Shown in pieces: positions 16,416 to 25,083 of a stretch of 64,000 bases of DNA. Origin of the DNA: Haloferax sp. Q22 (GTDB lineage Archaea; Halobacteriota; Halobacteria; Halobacteriales; Haloferacaceae); the NCBI RefSeq assembly GCF_001482285.1, contig NZ_LOEP01000037.1, positions 62,001 through 126,000 of the forward strand, given 5' to 3'. The translations under genes and the position numbers were made by a program. The first letter of the stretch is position 1. Each line of letters begins with the position of its first letter. Below the pieces are notes generated by a model that had not been told where the DNA came from, did no database searches, and was given only the letters and a program-made list of their open reading frames with translations.

Positions 16416-17311
16416 GCGCCGAGTCAGCGGGCGTCCTCGACCGGTTCGTCTCGGCCGAGCGCCGCGAACTCTGGCAGCGGTCGTGGAAGCGCTTTACGAG
16501 CAGGCCGATGAGCGTCATCGGTCTCGGAATCATCATCGCCATTATCTTGCTCGCCGTCTTCGCACCCGTCGTCGCGCCGTACCCCGAACACGCCGGGAAA
16601 TTCACCGACTTCTCGAACACGCTCCAGCCGCCGAGCCTCGACCACCCGCTGGGGACCGACCACGTCGGCCGCGACGTGCTCTCGCGCATCCTCTTCGGCT
16701 ACCGGCTGTCGCTCATGCTCGTGGGTGTCGTCCTCGGCTTCGGCGTCCCCGTGGGCGTGCTGCTCGGCCTCGTCGCCGGCTACTACGGCGGCTGGGTCGA
16801 GACGATTATCATGCGGGCGACCGACACGGCGCTCGCCTTACCGCCGCTCGTGATGGCGTTGGCAATCACCTCGGCCTTAGAGCCGACGCTGACGAACGCG
16901 ATGATAGCCATCGCGGCGCTGTGGTGGACGTGGCACGCACGCCTCGTCCAGAGCATCGTCGCCAGCGAGCGCGGCGAGGAGTACGTGCAGGCCGCGAAGC
17001 TCGCCGGCGCGAGCACGCCGCACATCCTCTTCCGGGAGATTCTCCCGAACACGCTGTCGCCGATTCTGGTCAAGGTGACCCTCGACGCTGGCTTCGTCAT
17101 CCTCATCGGCGCTGGCCTGTCGTTCATCGGCGTCGGCGTCCAGCCGCCCCAGCCCGGCCTCGGGACGATGGTCAGCCAAGGAACGTCTTACCTGCCCGAC
17201 TCGTGGTGGGTGAGCGTCTTCGCCGGGCTCGCCATCTTCGTCCTCGTGATGGGGTTCAACATGCTCGGCGACGGGCTTCGTGACCTCTTCGACGTGGAGG
17301 TGAACCGATGA
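16412..17311 (+). CDS. ABC importer permease, DppC type
   Basis: A 299-residue DppC-family permease. There is a first helix near residues 35-55, a loop ending in the family motif HPLGTDHVGRDVLSRILFG (about 78-96), then the transport domain with the EAA-type loop AAKLAGASTPHILFREILPN. It starts inside the stop of the previous gene and its own stop overlaps the next ATPase start by 4 bp, indicating tight translational coupling. Confidence 0.9.
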   Translation: MSAESAGVLDRFVSAERRELWQRSWKRFTSRPMSVIGLGIIIAIILLAVFAPVVAPYPEHAGKFTDFSNTLQPPSLDHPLGTDHVGRDVLSRILFGYRLSLMLVGVVLGFGVPVGVLLGLVAGYYGGWVETIIMRATDTALALPPLVMALAITSALEPTLTNAMIAIAALWWTWHARLVQSIVASERGEEYVQAAKLAGASTPHILFREILPNTLSPILVKVTLDAGFVILIGAGLSFIGVGVQPPQPGLGTMVSQGTSYLPDSWWVSVFAGLAIFVLVMGFNMLGDGLRDLFDVEVNR

Positions 17312-18420
17312 AACTCGACGAGCCGGTCGCCGAGAACCCGCTTTTGACCGTCGAAGACCTCGAAGTCGGCTTCGAGTCGTTCGACGGCTTCGCGGAGGTC
17401 ATCGACGGCGTCAACCTCTCTATCGGCAAAGGCGAGGTTGTCACCATCGCCGGCGAGACCGGCTGCGGCAAGTCGGTGACGATGAAGTCCATCCTCCGCC
17501 TGCTCAACCAGCCGCCCGCCCGCGTGAACGGTGAAATTACGTTCGACGGAACGGAACTGCTCTCGCTCTCGGACCGCGAGTTCGAGCGCGTCAAGGGCCA
17601 GCGGATGAGCCTCGTCTTCCAGGACCCGATGTCGAGTCTGAACCCGACGTTCACCATCGGCGAACAGCTCACCGACACCGCACAGTTCGGCGGTGACAGC
17701 GACACGGGCGTCGTGGAGTTCTTCCGCCGCCGCTTCAGCGGCGAACGCGACGAGGCGCGCGAGCGCGTCTTGGAGATGCTCCGCGAGGTCCAGATGCCGG
17801 ACCCCGAAAACATCATGGACTCGTACCCGTCGCAGCTGTCCGGCGGGATGCGCCAGCGCGCCCTCATCGCGCAGGCCCTGCTGAACGAGCCGGACCTGCT
17901 CATCGCCGACGAAATCGGCACCGCGCTGGACGTGACGATTCACGACCAGATTCTCGACCTGCTGAAGGACCTCATCGAGAACCACGACCTGAGCGTCCTG
18001 ATGATTACCCACAACCTCGGCGTCGCTCGACAGGTGAGCGACCGCGTGTACGTCATGTACGGCGGCCGCATCGTCGAGACCGCGCCGACAGACGAGCTGT
18101 TCGAGAACCCGAAACACCCCTACACGCAGGGGCTCATCGCGTCGATCCCGCGCCTGACGGGCGACGAAATGGCGACCGGTATCGACGGCTCGATTCCCGA
18201 GTACCTCGACCCACCGCCGGGGTGTCGGTTCGCGCCGCGGTGTCCCTACGCCACCGCCGAGTGCGAGCAGGCCCGCCCGGAGATGTACGAACGCGGTCCG
18301 CAGACCGGCGTCGAGTGCGTCCTCTACGACGAGGCCGTGCCAGCGTCCGAGCGGCCGACCGTCGAGGAGACCCGGAGTCACATGACCCGGCGACCGGGCA
18401 AGCAGACGGGGGATGACTGA
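17308..18420 (+). CDS. ABC importer ATPase, DppD/OppD type
   Basis: A 370-residue nucleotide-binding subunit. Walker A is GETGCGKS, the signature is LSGGMRQR, and Walker B is LLIADEIGTALD, with Ile-Gly replacing the usual Pro-Thr after DE. The C-terminal oligopeptide-type domain carries CRFAPRCPYATAEC. An insertion between the Q-loop and signature (GDSDTGVVEFFRRRFSG) lengthens it slightly. It shares 8 bp with the following ATPase, its likely partner. Confidence 0.9.
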   Translation: MKLDEPVAENPLLTVEDLEVGFESFDGFAEVIDGVNLSIGKGEVVTIAGETGCGKSVTMKSILRLLNQPPARVNGEITFDGTELLSLSDREFERVKGQRMSLVFQDPMSSLNPTFTIGEQLTDTAQFGGDSDTGVVEFFRRRFSGERDEARERVLEMLREVQMPDPENIMDSYPSQLSGGMRQRALIAQALLNEPDLLIADEIGTALDVTIHDQILDLLKDLIENHDLSVLMITHNLGVARQVSDRVYVMYGGRIVETAPTDELFENPKHPYTQGLIASIPRLTGDEMATGIDGSIPEYLDPPPGCRFAPRCPYATAECEQARPEMYERGPQTGVECVLYDEAVPASERPTVEETRSHMTRRPGKQTGDD

Positions 18421-19486
18421 CGTGTCCGAACCCCTGCTCGAAGTCGACGACCTCGAGAAGTACTTCCCCGTCAAGAGCGGCATCATCAAGCGCACGTCCG
18501 ACTACGTGAAAGCGGTCGACGGCGTCTCGTTCGACATCGAGCGCGGGGAGACCCTCGCGCTCATCGGCGAATCCGGGTCCGGAAAGAGCACCGTCGCCCG
18601 GACGATTATCGGCCTGACCGGCGCGACCGGCGGGACCGTCAGGTTCGACGGCGAGGACATCACGAACGCGACCGACGAGCAACTGGCTCGCCTCCGGTCG
18701 CGCGTCCAGATGGTGTTTCAGGACCCCACGTCGAGTCTGAACCCCCGGCGGACCATCGGCAAGTCGCTCGCGGTCCCGCTGAAGGCCCGCGGCGTCCCGA
18801 AGTCCGACCTCCGGTCGCGCGTGGTCGACCTGCTCGAACGCGTCGAGTTGAACGACGAGTACTGGAACAAGTACCCCCACGAACTCTCCGGCGGGCAGAA
18901 ACAGCGGGTGAACATCGCCCGCGCGCTCGCGGTCGAGCCGGAACTGCTCTTGCTCGACGAGCCGACGAGCGCCCTCGACGTGAGCGTGCAGGCGAAGATT
19001 ATCGCGCTCCTCGAAGACTTACAGGAGGAGTTCGGACTCACCTACCTCTTTATCACCCACGACCTCTCTCTGGTCCGTAACTTCGCCGACGAGACGGCCG
19101 TGATGTACCTCGGCGAGATTCAGGAACGCGGCCCCACGGAGGAGGTCTTCCAGCGGCCGCGACACCCCTACTCCCGGGCGCTTCTCTCCGCGATTCCCGT
19201 CACGACCGACGAGGAAGAGGCGTACAAGCCGCGGCACGAACCGCTCCGGGGCGAGATTCCCAGCCCGCGGGACGTGCCCTCGGGCTGTCGGTTCCACACG
19301 CGGTGTCCCTACGCGACCGACGCGTGTTCGGCCGACGAACCGCAGTTCGTCGCGGTCGACGCCGGCCCCAGCGTCCGGTGTCACATCTACGACGAGGCGT
19401 ACGCCGACGCGTTCGACGACGTGCCCGAGGTGGCCGTCGCGGCGGTCGCCGACGAGACAGTCGCATCGAACACAAACGAACCATGA
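18413..19486 (+). CDS. ABC importer ATPase, DppF/OppF type
   Basis: A 357-residue nucleotide-binding subunit. Walker A is GESGSGKS, the signature is LSGGQKQR, Walker B is LLLDEPTSALD, and the H-loop is in YLFITHDLSLV. The C-terminal Cys motif is CRFHTRCPYATDAC. It closes the second importer and its stop overlaps the start of the first DUF917 gene (ATGA at 19483-19486). Uptake and downstream chemistry are therefore on the same message. Confidence 0.9.
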   Translation: MTDVSEPLLEVDDLEKYFPVKSGIIKRTSDYVKAVDGVSFDIERGETLALIGESGSGKSTVARTIIGLTGATGGTVRFDGEDITNATDEQLARLRSRVQMVFQDPTSSLNPRRTIGKSLAVPLKARGVPKSDLRSRVVDLLERVELNDEYWNKYPHELSGGQKQRVNIARALAVEPELLLLDEPTSALDVSVQAKIIALLEDLQEEFGLTYLFITHDLSLVRNFADETAVMYLGEIQERGPTEEVFQRPRHPYSRALLSAIPVTTDEEEAYKPRHEPLRGEIPSPRDVPSGCRFHTRCPYATDACSADEPQFVAVDAGPSVRCHIYDEAYADAFDDVPEVAVAAVADETVASNTNEP

Positions 19487-20574
19487 AGATAACCACAGAC
19501 AACATCGACGATTTCGCAACCGGCGCGACTGTCCTCGGGACGGGCGGCGGGGGCGACCCCTACATCGGGAAGCTGATGGCACAGCAGGCGATCGAAGAGC
19601 ACGGACCCGTCGACCTCATCGACCCGCGAGACGTGCCCGACGACGCGCTCGTCATCCCGAGCGCGATGCTCGGCGCACCGACCGTGATGGTCGAGAAGAT
19701 GCCGAAGGGGACTGAGGCGCTGTCCGCCTTCGAGGCGCTCGAAACGCACCTCGGACAGGAGGCCTACGCGACGATGAGTATCGAGGCGGGCGGGCTGAAC
19801 AGCACCGTCCCCATCGCCGTCGCCGCTGCGCTCGGACTCCCCCTCGTCGACGCCGACGGCATGGGCCGGGCGTTCCCCGAGGTGCAGATGGTGACGCTCA
19901 CGATGGGCGGCGTCAGCGCGACCCCGATGAGCATCGCCGACGAGAAGGGCAACTCGCTTCTCGTGAACACCGTCAGCAACGAGTACGCCGAGGCGTTCGC
20001 CCGCGTGACGAGCATCGAGATGGGCGGCGCGTGCATGATAGGCACCTACGCGCTGTCCGGCGCAGAAGTCCGCGAGCACGCGATTCTCGACTCGATGTCA
20101 CTCGCCCACGATATCGGCGAGGCGATTCGCACCGCCAAGCACCGCTCGCGGGACCCCGTCGACGCGGTCCTCGAACTCACGGACGGCTACGAGCTGTTCG
20201 CGGGGAAGATAACCGACGTGGAGCGCCGGACCGAAGGCGGCTTCGCGGTCGGCGAGGCGACCCTCGACGGCATCGACGACTGCGAGGGCCGGACGTTCAC
20301 CCTCGACTTCCAGAACGAGAACCTCGTCGCCCGCGACTCCGAGCGCGGCGTCGTGGCGAGCACCCCCGACCTGATTACGGTCCTCGACGCCGAGACGGGC
20401 GACCCCGTCACCACCGAGCGACTCGCCTACGGCCACCGGGTGCGGGTCATCGGAATGCCGTGTTCGCCGAAGTGGCGAACCGACGAGGGACTCGACCTCG
20501 TCGGGCCGGGGTACTTCGACTACAGCATCGACTACGAACCAATCGAAACTCTCCAGCAACCCAAACATGACTGA
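19483..20574 (+). CDS. DUF917 (S-methyl-thiohydantoin desulfurase-like) protein, copy 1
   Basis: A 363-residue DUF917 protein. It shows the N-terminal Gly-rich motif GTGGGGDP (near residues 18-25), the core VDADGMGRAFPE, and C-terminal motifs LFAGKITDVERR and LDFQNENLVARD. The family is linked to hydantoin and thiohydantoin chemistry and is often adjacent or fused to hydantoinase/oxoprolinase A proteins, as here. The two other copies in this operon share all these motifs but differ elsewhere. Reaction and substrate are unknown. It starts within the stop of the transporter ATPase and overlaps the HyuA-like gene by 8 bp. Confidence 0.85.
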   Translation: MKITTDNIDDFATGATVLGTGGGGDPYIGKLMAQQAIEEHGPVDLIDPRDVPDDALVIPSAMLGAPTVMVEKMPKGTEALSAFEALETHLGQEAYATMSIEAGGLNSTVPIAVAAALGLPLVDADGMGRAFPEVQMVTLTMGGVSATPMSIADEKGNSLLVNTVSNEYAEAFARVTSIEMGGACMIGTYALSGAEVREHAILDSMSLAHDIGEAIRTAKHRSRDPVDAVLELTDGYELFAGKITDVERRTEGGFAVGEATLDGIDDCEGRTFTLDFQNENLVARDSERGVVASTPDLITVLDAETGDPVTTERLAYGHRVRVIGMPCSPKWRTDEGLDLVGPGYFDYSIDYEPIETLQQPKHD

Positions 20575-22111
20575 CTACCGAATCGGAATCGACGTCGGCG
20601 GCACCAACACGGACGCCGTCGTCATGGACGGCGACGACAACCTCCTCGCGAAGACGAAGACCCCCACGACCGAAGACATCACGTCGGGCATCCTCAACGC
20701 CCTCGACGTGGTCCTCGACGACAGCGGCGTCTCCGAGGACGAACTCGACTACGTGATGCTCGGCACGACCCACGCGACGAACGCCATCACGGAGCGCCGC
20801 GGCCTCAACGAGGTCGGCGTCATCCGCATCGGCGCGCCCGCGACCCAGAGCATCCGCCCGCTCCTCGAGTGGCCCGACGACCTCGCCGAGGCAATCGGCA
20901 ACAACGTCGCCATCCTCGACGGCGGTCACGAGTTCGACGGCCGCCTCCTCAACGACCTCGACGAGGAGCAGGTCAGAGCGCAGATTCGCGAGTTCGCCGA
21001 CGTGGACGCCTTCGCCGTGACGAGCGTCTTCTCGCCCGTCCGCGACGACCACGAGACGCGGGTCGCGGAACTCATCCGCGATGAGGTGGGCGACGACGTG
21101 CCCATCTCGGTCTCGAACGAAATCGGGAGCGTCGGCCTGCTCGAACGCGAGAACGCGACGGCGCTCAACGCCGCGCTCACCAGCGTCGCCTCGGAGGCCG
21201 CGAACGCCTTCGTGGACGCGATGAACGAACGCGGCATCGACGCGAACCTCTACTTCGGTCAGAACGACGGGACGCTGATGAGCGTCGACTACGCCATCCG
21301 CTATCCCATCTTCACGGTCGCCAGCGGACCCTCGAACTCGGTTCGCGGCGCGGCGTACCTCTCTGCGGTCGAAAACGGCATCATCGTCGACGTCGGCGGC
21401 ACGACGACCGACGTGGGCGCGGTCACCGAAGGTTTCCCCCGCGAGAGCAGCGTCGCCGTCGAAATCGGCGAGGTGAAGACCAACTTCCGCATGCCCGACA
21501 TCATCGCCATCGGCATCGGCGGCGGCTCCATCGTCTCGACCGACGGCGGCGTCACCGTCGGCCCCCAGAGCGTCGGCTACAAGCTGACCGAGGAAGCGAA
21601 GTGTTTCGGCGGGGACACGCTGACCGCGACCGACCTCGAAGTCGCCGCGGGCACCATCGACATCGGCTCCGAGACGCCGGACGTGGACGCGGAAATCGTC
21701 GAGGCCGCCCGCGAGTACGTCAGAGAGCGCGTCGAGCGCGAGGTCGACCGCATGAAGACGAGCGCCGAGCCGGTCCCCGTGGTCATCGTCGGCGGCGGGA
21801 GCATCCTCGTCCCCGACGACATCGCGGGCGCGAGCGAGGTCCACAAGCCCGACCACTACGAGGTCGCGAACGCCGTCGGTGTCGCCATCGCGCAGGTCTC
21901 CGGCGAGGTCGACCGCATCTACAGCCTCGACGAGATGGACCGCGAGGAGGCCATCCAACACGCGAAAGACGAGGCCACCGACAACGCGCTCGCCGCCGGG
22001 GCGGACGCCGACAGCGTGGACATCGTCGACGTCGAGGAGGTTCCGCTTTCGTACCTGCCGGGGAACGCGGTGCGAATCAAGGTGAAGGCCGCCGGGGCGC
22101 TCGACCACTGA
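20567..22111 (+). CDS. hydantoinase/oxoprolinase A-type (HyuA-like) protein
   Basis: A 514-residue actin-fold (ASKHA) ATPase of the HyuA/oxoprolinase family. Phosphate-binding motifs are seen at the N-terminus (GIDVGGTNTDAVVMDG, about residues 6-21) and mid-protein (IIVDVGGTTTDVG), with a Gly-rich adenosine-type motif GIGGGSIVSTDGG. Family members use ATP to open hydantoin or 5-oxoproline rings, usually with a HyuB partner. No HyuB is present; three DUF917 proteins flank it instead. At 514 residues it is short compared with large oxoprolinases and consists of the A module only. It is co-translated with both neighbours. Confidence 0.82.
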   Translation: MTDYRIGIDVGGTNTDAVVMDGDDNLLAKTKTPTTEDITSGILNALDVVLDDSGVSEDELDYVMLGTTHATNAITERRGLNEVGVIRIGAPATQSIRPLLEWPDDLAEAIGNNVAILDGGHEFDGRLLNDLDEEQVRAQIREFADVDAFAVTSVFSPVRDDHETRVAELIRDEVGDDVPISVSNEIGSVGLLERENATALNAALTSVASEAANAFVDAMNERGIDANLYFGQNDGTLMSVDYAIRYPIFTVASGPSNSVRGAAYLSAVENGIIVDVGGTTTDVGAVTEGFPRESSVAVEIGEVKTNFRMPDIIAIGIGGGSIVSTDGGVTVGPQSVGYKLTEEAKCFGGDTLTATDLEVAAGTIDIGSETPDVDAEIVEAAREYVRERVEREVDRMKTSAEPVPVVIVGGGSILVPDDIAGASEVHKPDHYEVANAVGVAIAQVSGEVDRIYSLDEMDREEAIQHAKDEATDNALAAGADADSVDIVDVEEVPLSYLPGNAVRIKVKAAGALDH

Positions 22112-23199
22112 TGACGGTCGAAATCGGCGTCGAGGAGATAGAGGACATCGCGCTCGGCGCGACCGTCCTCGGCACCGGCGGCGGGGGCGACCCCCATGTC
22201 GGCAAGCTCGTCGCGAAGCAGGCCATCGAGGAGTTCGGCCCCGTCGAACTCCTCCCCCCGAACGAACTAGACGCGGACGACTTCGTCATCCCGACCGCCC
22301 AGATGGGCGCGCCGACCGTCTCGGTCGAGAAGCTCCCCAGCGGGCGGGAGGCCGTCACCTCGATGGAGCGCATCGAGCGCGAACTTGGCAAGACCGCCGA
22401 CGCGACGATGCCGATCGAGTGCGGCGGCATCAACTCGACGTTCCCCTTCGCCGTCGCGGCCCGCCGCGGGCTTCCCGTGGTCGATGCCGACGGCATGGGC
22501 CGAGCGTTCCCCGAACTCCAACACGAGACGTTCAACATCTACGGCGTCAGCGGGACGCCCGCGGCCGTCAGCGACGAGCAGGGGAGCACCTGCCTCATCG
22601 AGACGGAGGACAACGACCAGTTGGAGTGGCTGGCCCGCGGCGTCACCGTCAGAATGGGCGGCGTCGCCTACGTCTCGGACTACCCGATGACTGGGACGCA
22701 GGTCAAAGAGACGGCCATCCCCGGCACGATGTCGCTCGCCCGCGACCTCGGCCGCGCGCTCCGACTCGCCGAGGACGACGCGATGGACGCCATTCGCGAA
22801 GTGACCCGCGAGTCGATTTACGGCGAGGCGCGGTCGCTGTTCGAGGGGAAAATCGTGGACGTGCAGCGCCGCACCGAGCGCGGGTTCGTCTTCGGTCACG
22901 TCGATATCGACGGCCTCGACTCCGACGAGGGATCGGCGATGCGCATCGAGTTCCAAAACGAGAACCTCGGCGCGGCCGTGGACGGACGCTACGTGGCGAC
23001 CGTCCCGGACCTCATCACCGTCCTCGACCGCGAGACAGGCGGCCCGATTCCGACCGAAAGCCTCCGGTACGGGGCGCGGGTCCGCGTGCTCGGCATCCGA
23101 ACGCCCGAGATAATGCGGACGCCCGCCGCGCTCGACGTGTGGGGTCCGGGGTCGTTCGGCCTCGACGCGACCTACGAACCACTCGCGGACCACCCATGA
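22111..23199 (+). CDS. DUF917 protein, copy 2
   Basis: A 362-residue DUF917 protein, closest in layout to copy 1: GTGGGGDPHVGK near the N-terminus, AQMGAPTVSVEKLP, VDADGMGRAFPE, LFEGKIVDVQRR, EFQNENLGA. It starts on the last base of the HyuA-like stop (TGATG arrangement at 22109-22113), so translation should be coupled. It shares 4 bp with copy 3. Whether the copies form a hetero-oligomer or act on different substrates cannot be told. Confidence 0.85.
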   Translation: MTVEIGVEEIEDIALGATVLGTGGGGDPHVGKLVAKQAIEEFGPVELLPPNELDADDFVIPTAQMGAPTVSVEKLPSGREAVTSMERIERELGKTADATMPIECGGINSTFPFAVAARRGLPVVDADGMGRAFPELQHETFNIYGVSGTPAAVSDEQGSTCLIETEDNDQLEWLARGVTVRMGGVAYVSDYPMTGTQVKETAIPGTMSLARDLGRALRLAEDDAMDAIREVTRESIYGEARSLFEGKIVDVQRRTERGFVFGHVDIDGLDSDEGSAMRIEFQNENLGAAVDGRYVATVPDLITVLDRETGGPIPTESLRYGARVRVLGIRTPEIMRTPAALDVWGPGSFGLDATYEPLADHP

Positions 23200-24311
23200 G
23201 TTTCGACATCCCACACCTGACGGAGGTAACGCTCGACGACCTCGAAGCGCTCGGCATCGGCGCGGGCATCCTCGGAACCGGCGGCGGCGGCAACCCCCGC
23301 CTCGGCCGACTGCGCCTACAGACGCTCCTCGAAGACGACGCCTACCCCGACGCGGTCGAACTGGTCGACCCGCGGGACCTGCCGGCCGACGCCACCGTGG
23401 CGAGCGTCGGCGGGATGGGCGCGCCCACCATCAGCGTCGAGAAGTTCGCCGGTGGCGACGAGGAGGTGCAGTCGCTTCGGGCCATCGAAGACCTCTCCGG
23501 CGAGACGGTCGACGCGCTCATCCCCGGCGAAATCGGCGGCGCGAACAGCATGGCCCCGCTGTGCGTGGCGGCGATGACCGACCTCCCCGTGGTCGACGCC
23601 GACGGCATGGGCCGGGCGTTCCCCGAACTCCAGATGGACACGTTCTTCATCTACGGGACGCCCGTGAACTACGCGGCGACGACCGACGAGCGCGGCAACC
23701 AGGTCGTCTACCGGGACATCGACTCGGCCAAGCGCCTCGAGGACCTCGCGCGGGCCATCACCGTCCAGATGGGCGGCCGCTCGGGCTACGCCTTCCCGCT
23801 CATGACCGGGGAGTTCGTCTCGGAGTACGCGGTTCCCCACACCGTCTCGCTCGCCACCGAACTCGGTCGGGCGGTCGAACGCGCCCGCGACGCCGGCACC
23901 GACCCCGTCGACGCCGGCCGCGAACTCCTCGGCGGCGAGGAACTGTTCGCCGGGAAAATCGTGGACGTGCACCGCCGCAACCGCGACGGCTTCGCGCTCG
24001 GGAGCGTCACGCTCTCCGGGTTGGACGAGGACGCGACCCTCGAAATCGAGTTCCAAAACGAGTTTCTCGTCGCGCGGGACGACGACGGCGAGCTGCTCAC
24101 GACCGTCCCCGACCTCATCTGCCTCGTCGACACCGACACCGGCGCGCCGGTCATGACCGACGCCCTGCGATACGGCCAGCGCGTCCGCGTCCTCGGCGTG
24201 CCCGCACCCGAACTGCTCACGACGCCCGAAGCGCTCGACGTCATCGGCCCCGAAGCGTTCGGCTACGACATCCCCTACGACCCGCTTCCGCGGGACGAGA
24301 CGGGTTGGTGA
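23196..24311 (+). CDS. DUF917 protein, copy 3
   Basis: A 371-residue DUF917 protein with an N-terminal extension of about ten residues. The Gly-rich motif is GTGGGGNP (Asn instead of Asp in copies 1 and 2), followed by the shared VDADGMGRAFPE, LFAGKIVDVHRR and EFQNEFLVARD. The Asp-to-Asn change in an otherwise invariant motif may mark a different activity. It is the last gene of the operon; the following 200 bp lead to an independent regulator gene. Confidence 0.85.
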   Translation: MSFDIPHLTEVTLDDLEALGIGAGILGTGGGGNPRLGRLRLQTLLEDDAYPDAVELVDPRDLPADATVASVGGMGAPTISVEKFAGGDEEVQSLRAIEDLSGETVDALIPGEIGGANSMAPLCVAAMTDLPVVDADGMGRAFPELQMDTFFIYGTPVNYAATTDERGNQVVYRDIDSAKRLEDLARAITVQMGGRSGYAFPLMTGEFVSEYAVPHTVSLATELGRAVERARDAGTDPVDAGRELLGGEELFAGKIVDVHRRNRDGFALGSVTLSGLDEDATLEIEFQNEFLVARDDDGELLTTVPDLICLVDTDTGAPVMTDALRYGQRVRVLGVPAPELLTTPEALDVIGPEAFGYDIPYDPLPRDETGW

Positions 24312-24519
24312 CGCCGCAGTCACCGCAGTCCCACCGCCGGCCTAACCGCAGAATCGCCCTCGAAGCCGCGTTTCGCGCGGCGTCCCGCGACCGAACCAAC
24401 TCGTACCACCACCTAGTCCCCCGACGCGTGAACTAGCCAATTCGACACAACTTGCGTGTCGTTTTGATTCGTTTGCGCCACCAGCAGTTTCAAATCGAAC
24501 CCCGCTGATACATCCGACC
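24312..24519 (+). promoter_or_regulatory. promoter of the Lrp/AsnC regulator, with inverted repeat
   Basis: A perfect 6-bp inverted repeat with 7-bp spacer, CGACAC-7-GTGTCG, lies at 24443-24461, about 60-75 bp before the ATG at 24520. Weak TATA-like sequence (tttcaaat) follows near 24,488. Lrp-family proteins commonly bind such repeats in their own promoters, so autoregulation is likely. Nothing else was recognised in this gap. Confidence 0.4.
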
Positions 24520-25050
24520 ATGGAAAACCCCGACCTCACGTCCGCCGACGCCCCGTCCGATCCGAACACGCCGGAGGCGGTCCTCGAAAACTACCTCGAC
24601 GAGCACGACTACGAGATATTCCGCGCGCTCAACGAGAATGGCCGCATCTCAGACACGGAACTCGCCGAGCGGGTCGGCCTCTCTCGGACCGCGGTCCGTC
24701 GCCGGCGCGAGAAACTTCAAGAGAGCGACGTGCTCGAAATTCTCGCGGTCATCGTCCTCCAGGAGGCCGACCTCGCCGACGCGCAGGTACTCGTCTCGTT
24801 CAACCAGCACGTCTCTTCGGACGTTCGGACCGAGTTCATCACGATGCTCATCGACGAGGGACTCGTCTACAACACGAGTTCCTGTCTCGGCGAGTACGAC
24901 CTCGTCTTCAGCGCGTGGCACACCGACCTGAACGCGCTGAAAGAGTACGTCTGGGACCTCTTCGACGGCGAGGAAATCGTCGACGACTACACCATTATCC
25001 CGCTTCTGAAGACGTGGAAGGCGTGGGACAAAGAGCTGGACCGCCCCTGA
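24520..25050 (+). CDS. Lrp/AsnC-family transcriptional regulator
   Basis: A 176-residue regulator. A disordered N-terminus of about 25 residues precedes the helix-turn-helix (EIFRALNENGRISDTELAERVGLSRTAVRRRREKL, about 37-71). A ligand-sensing domain similar to RAM follows (GEYDLVFSAWHTDLNALKEYVWDLF near 125-150). It lies just downstream of the DUF917/HyuA/ABC operon and convergent with the aminotransferase gene. It could control either; adjacency favours the former. Ligand unknown. Confidence 0.82.
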   Translation: MENPDLTSADAPSDPNTPEAVLENYLDEHDYEIFRALNENGRISDTELAERVGLSRTAVRRRREKLQESDVLEILAVIVLQEADLADAQVLVSFNQHVSSDVRTEFITMLIDEGLVYNTSSCLGEYDLVFSAWHTDLNALKEYVWDLFDGEEIVDDYTIIPLLKTWKAWDKELDRP

Positions 25051-25083
25051 ATCGGTCGGTAGCGCGGTACGGAGGGCTCTTGT

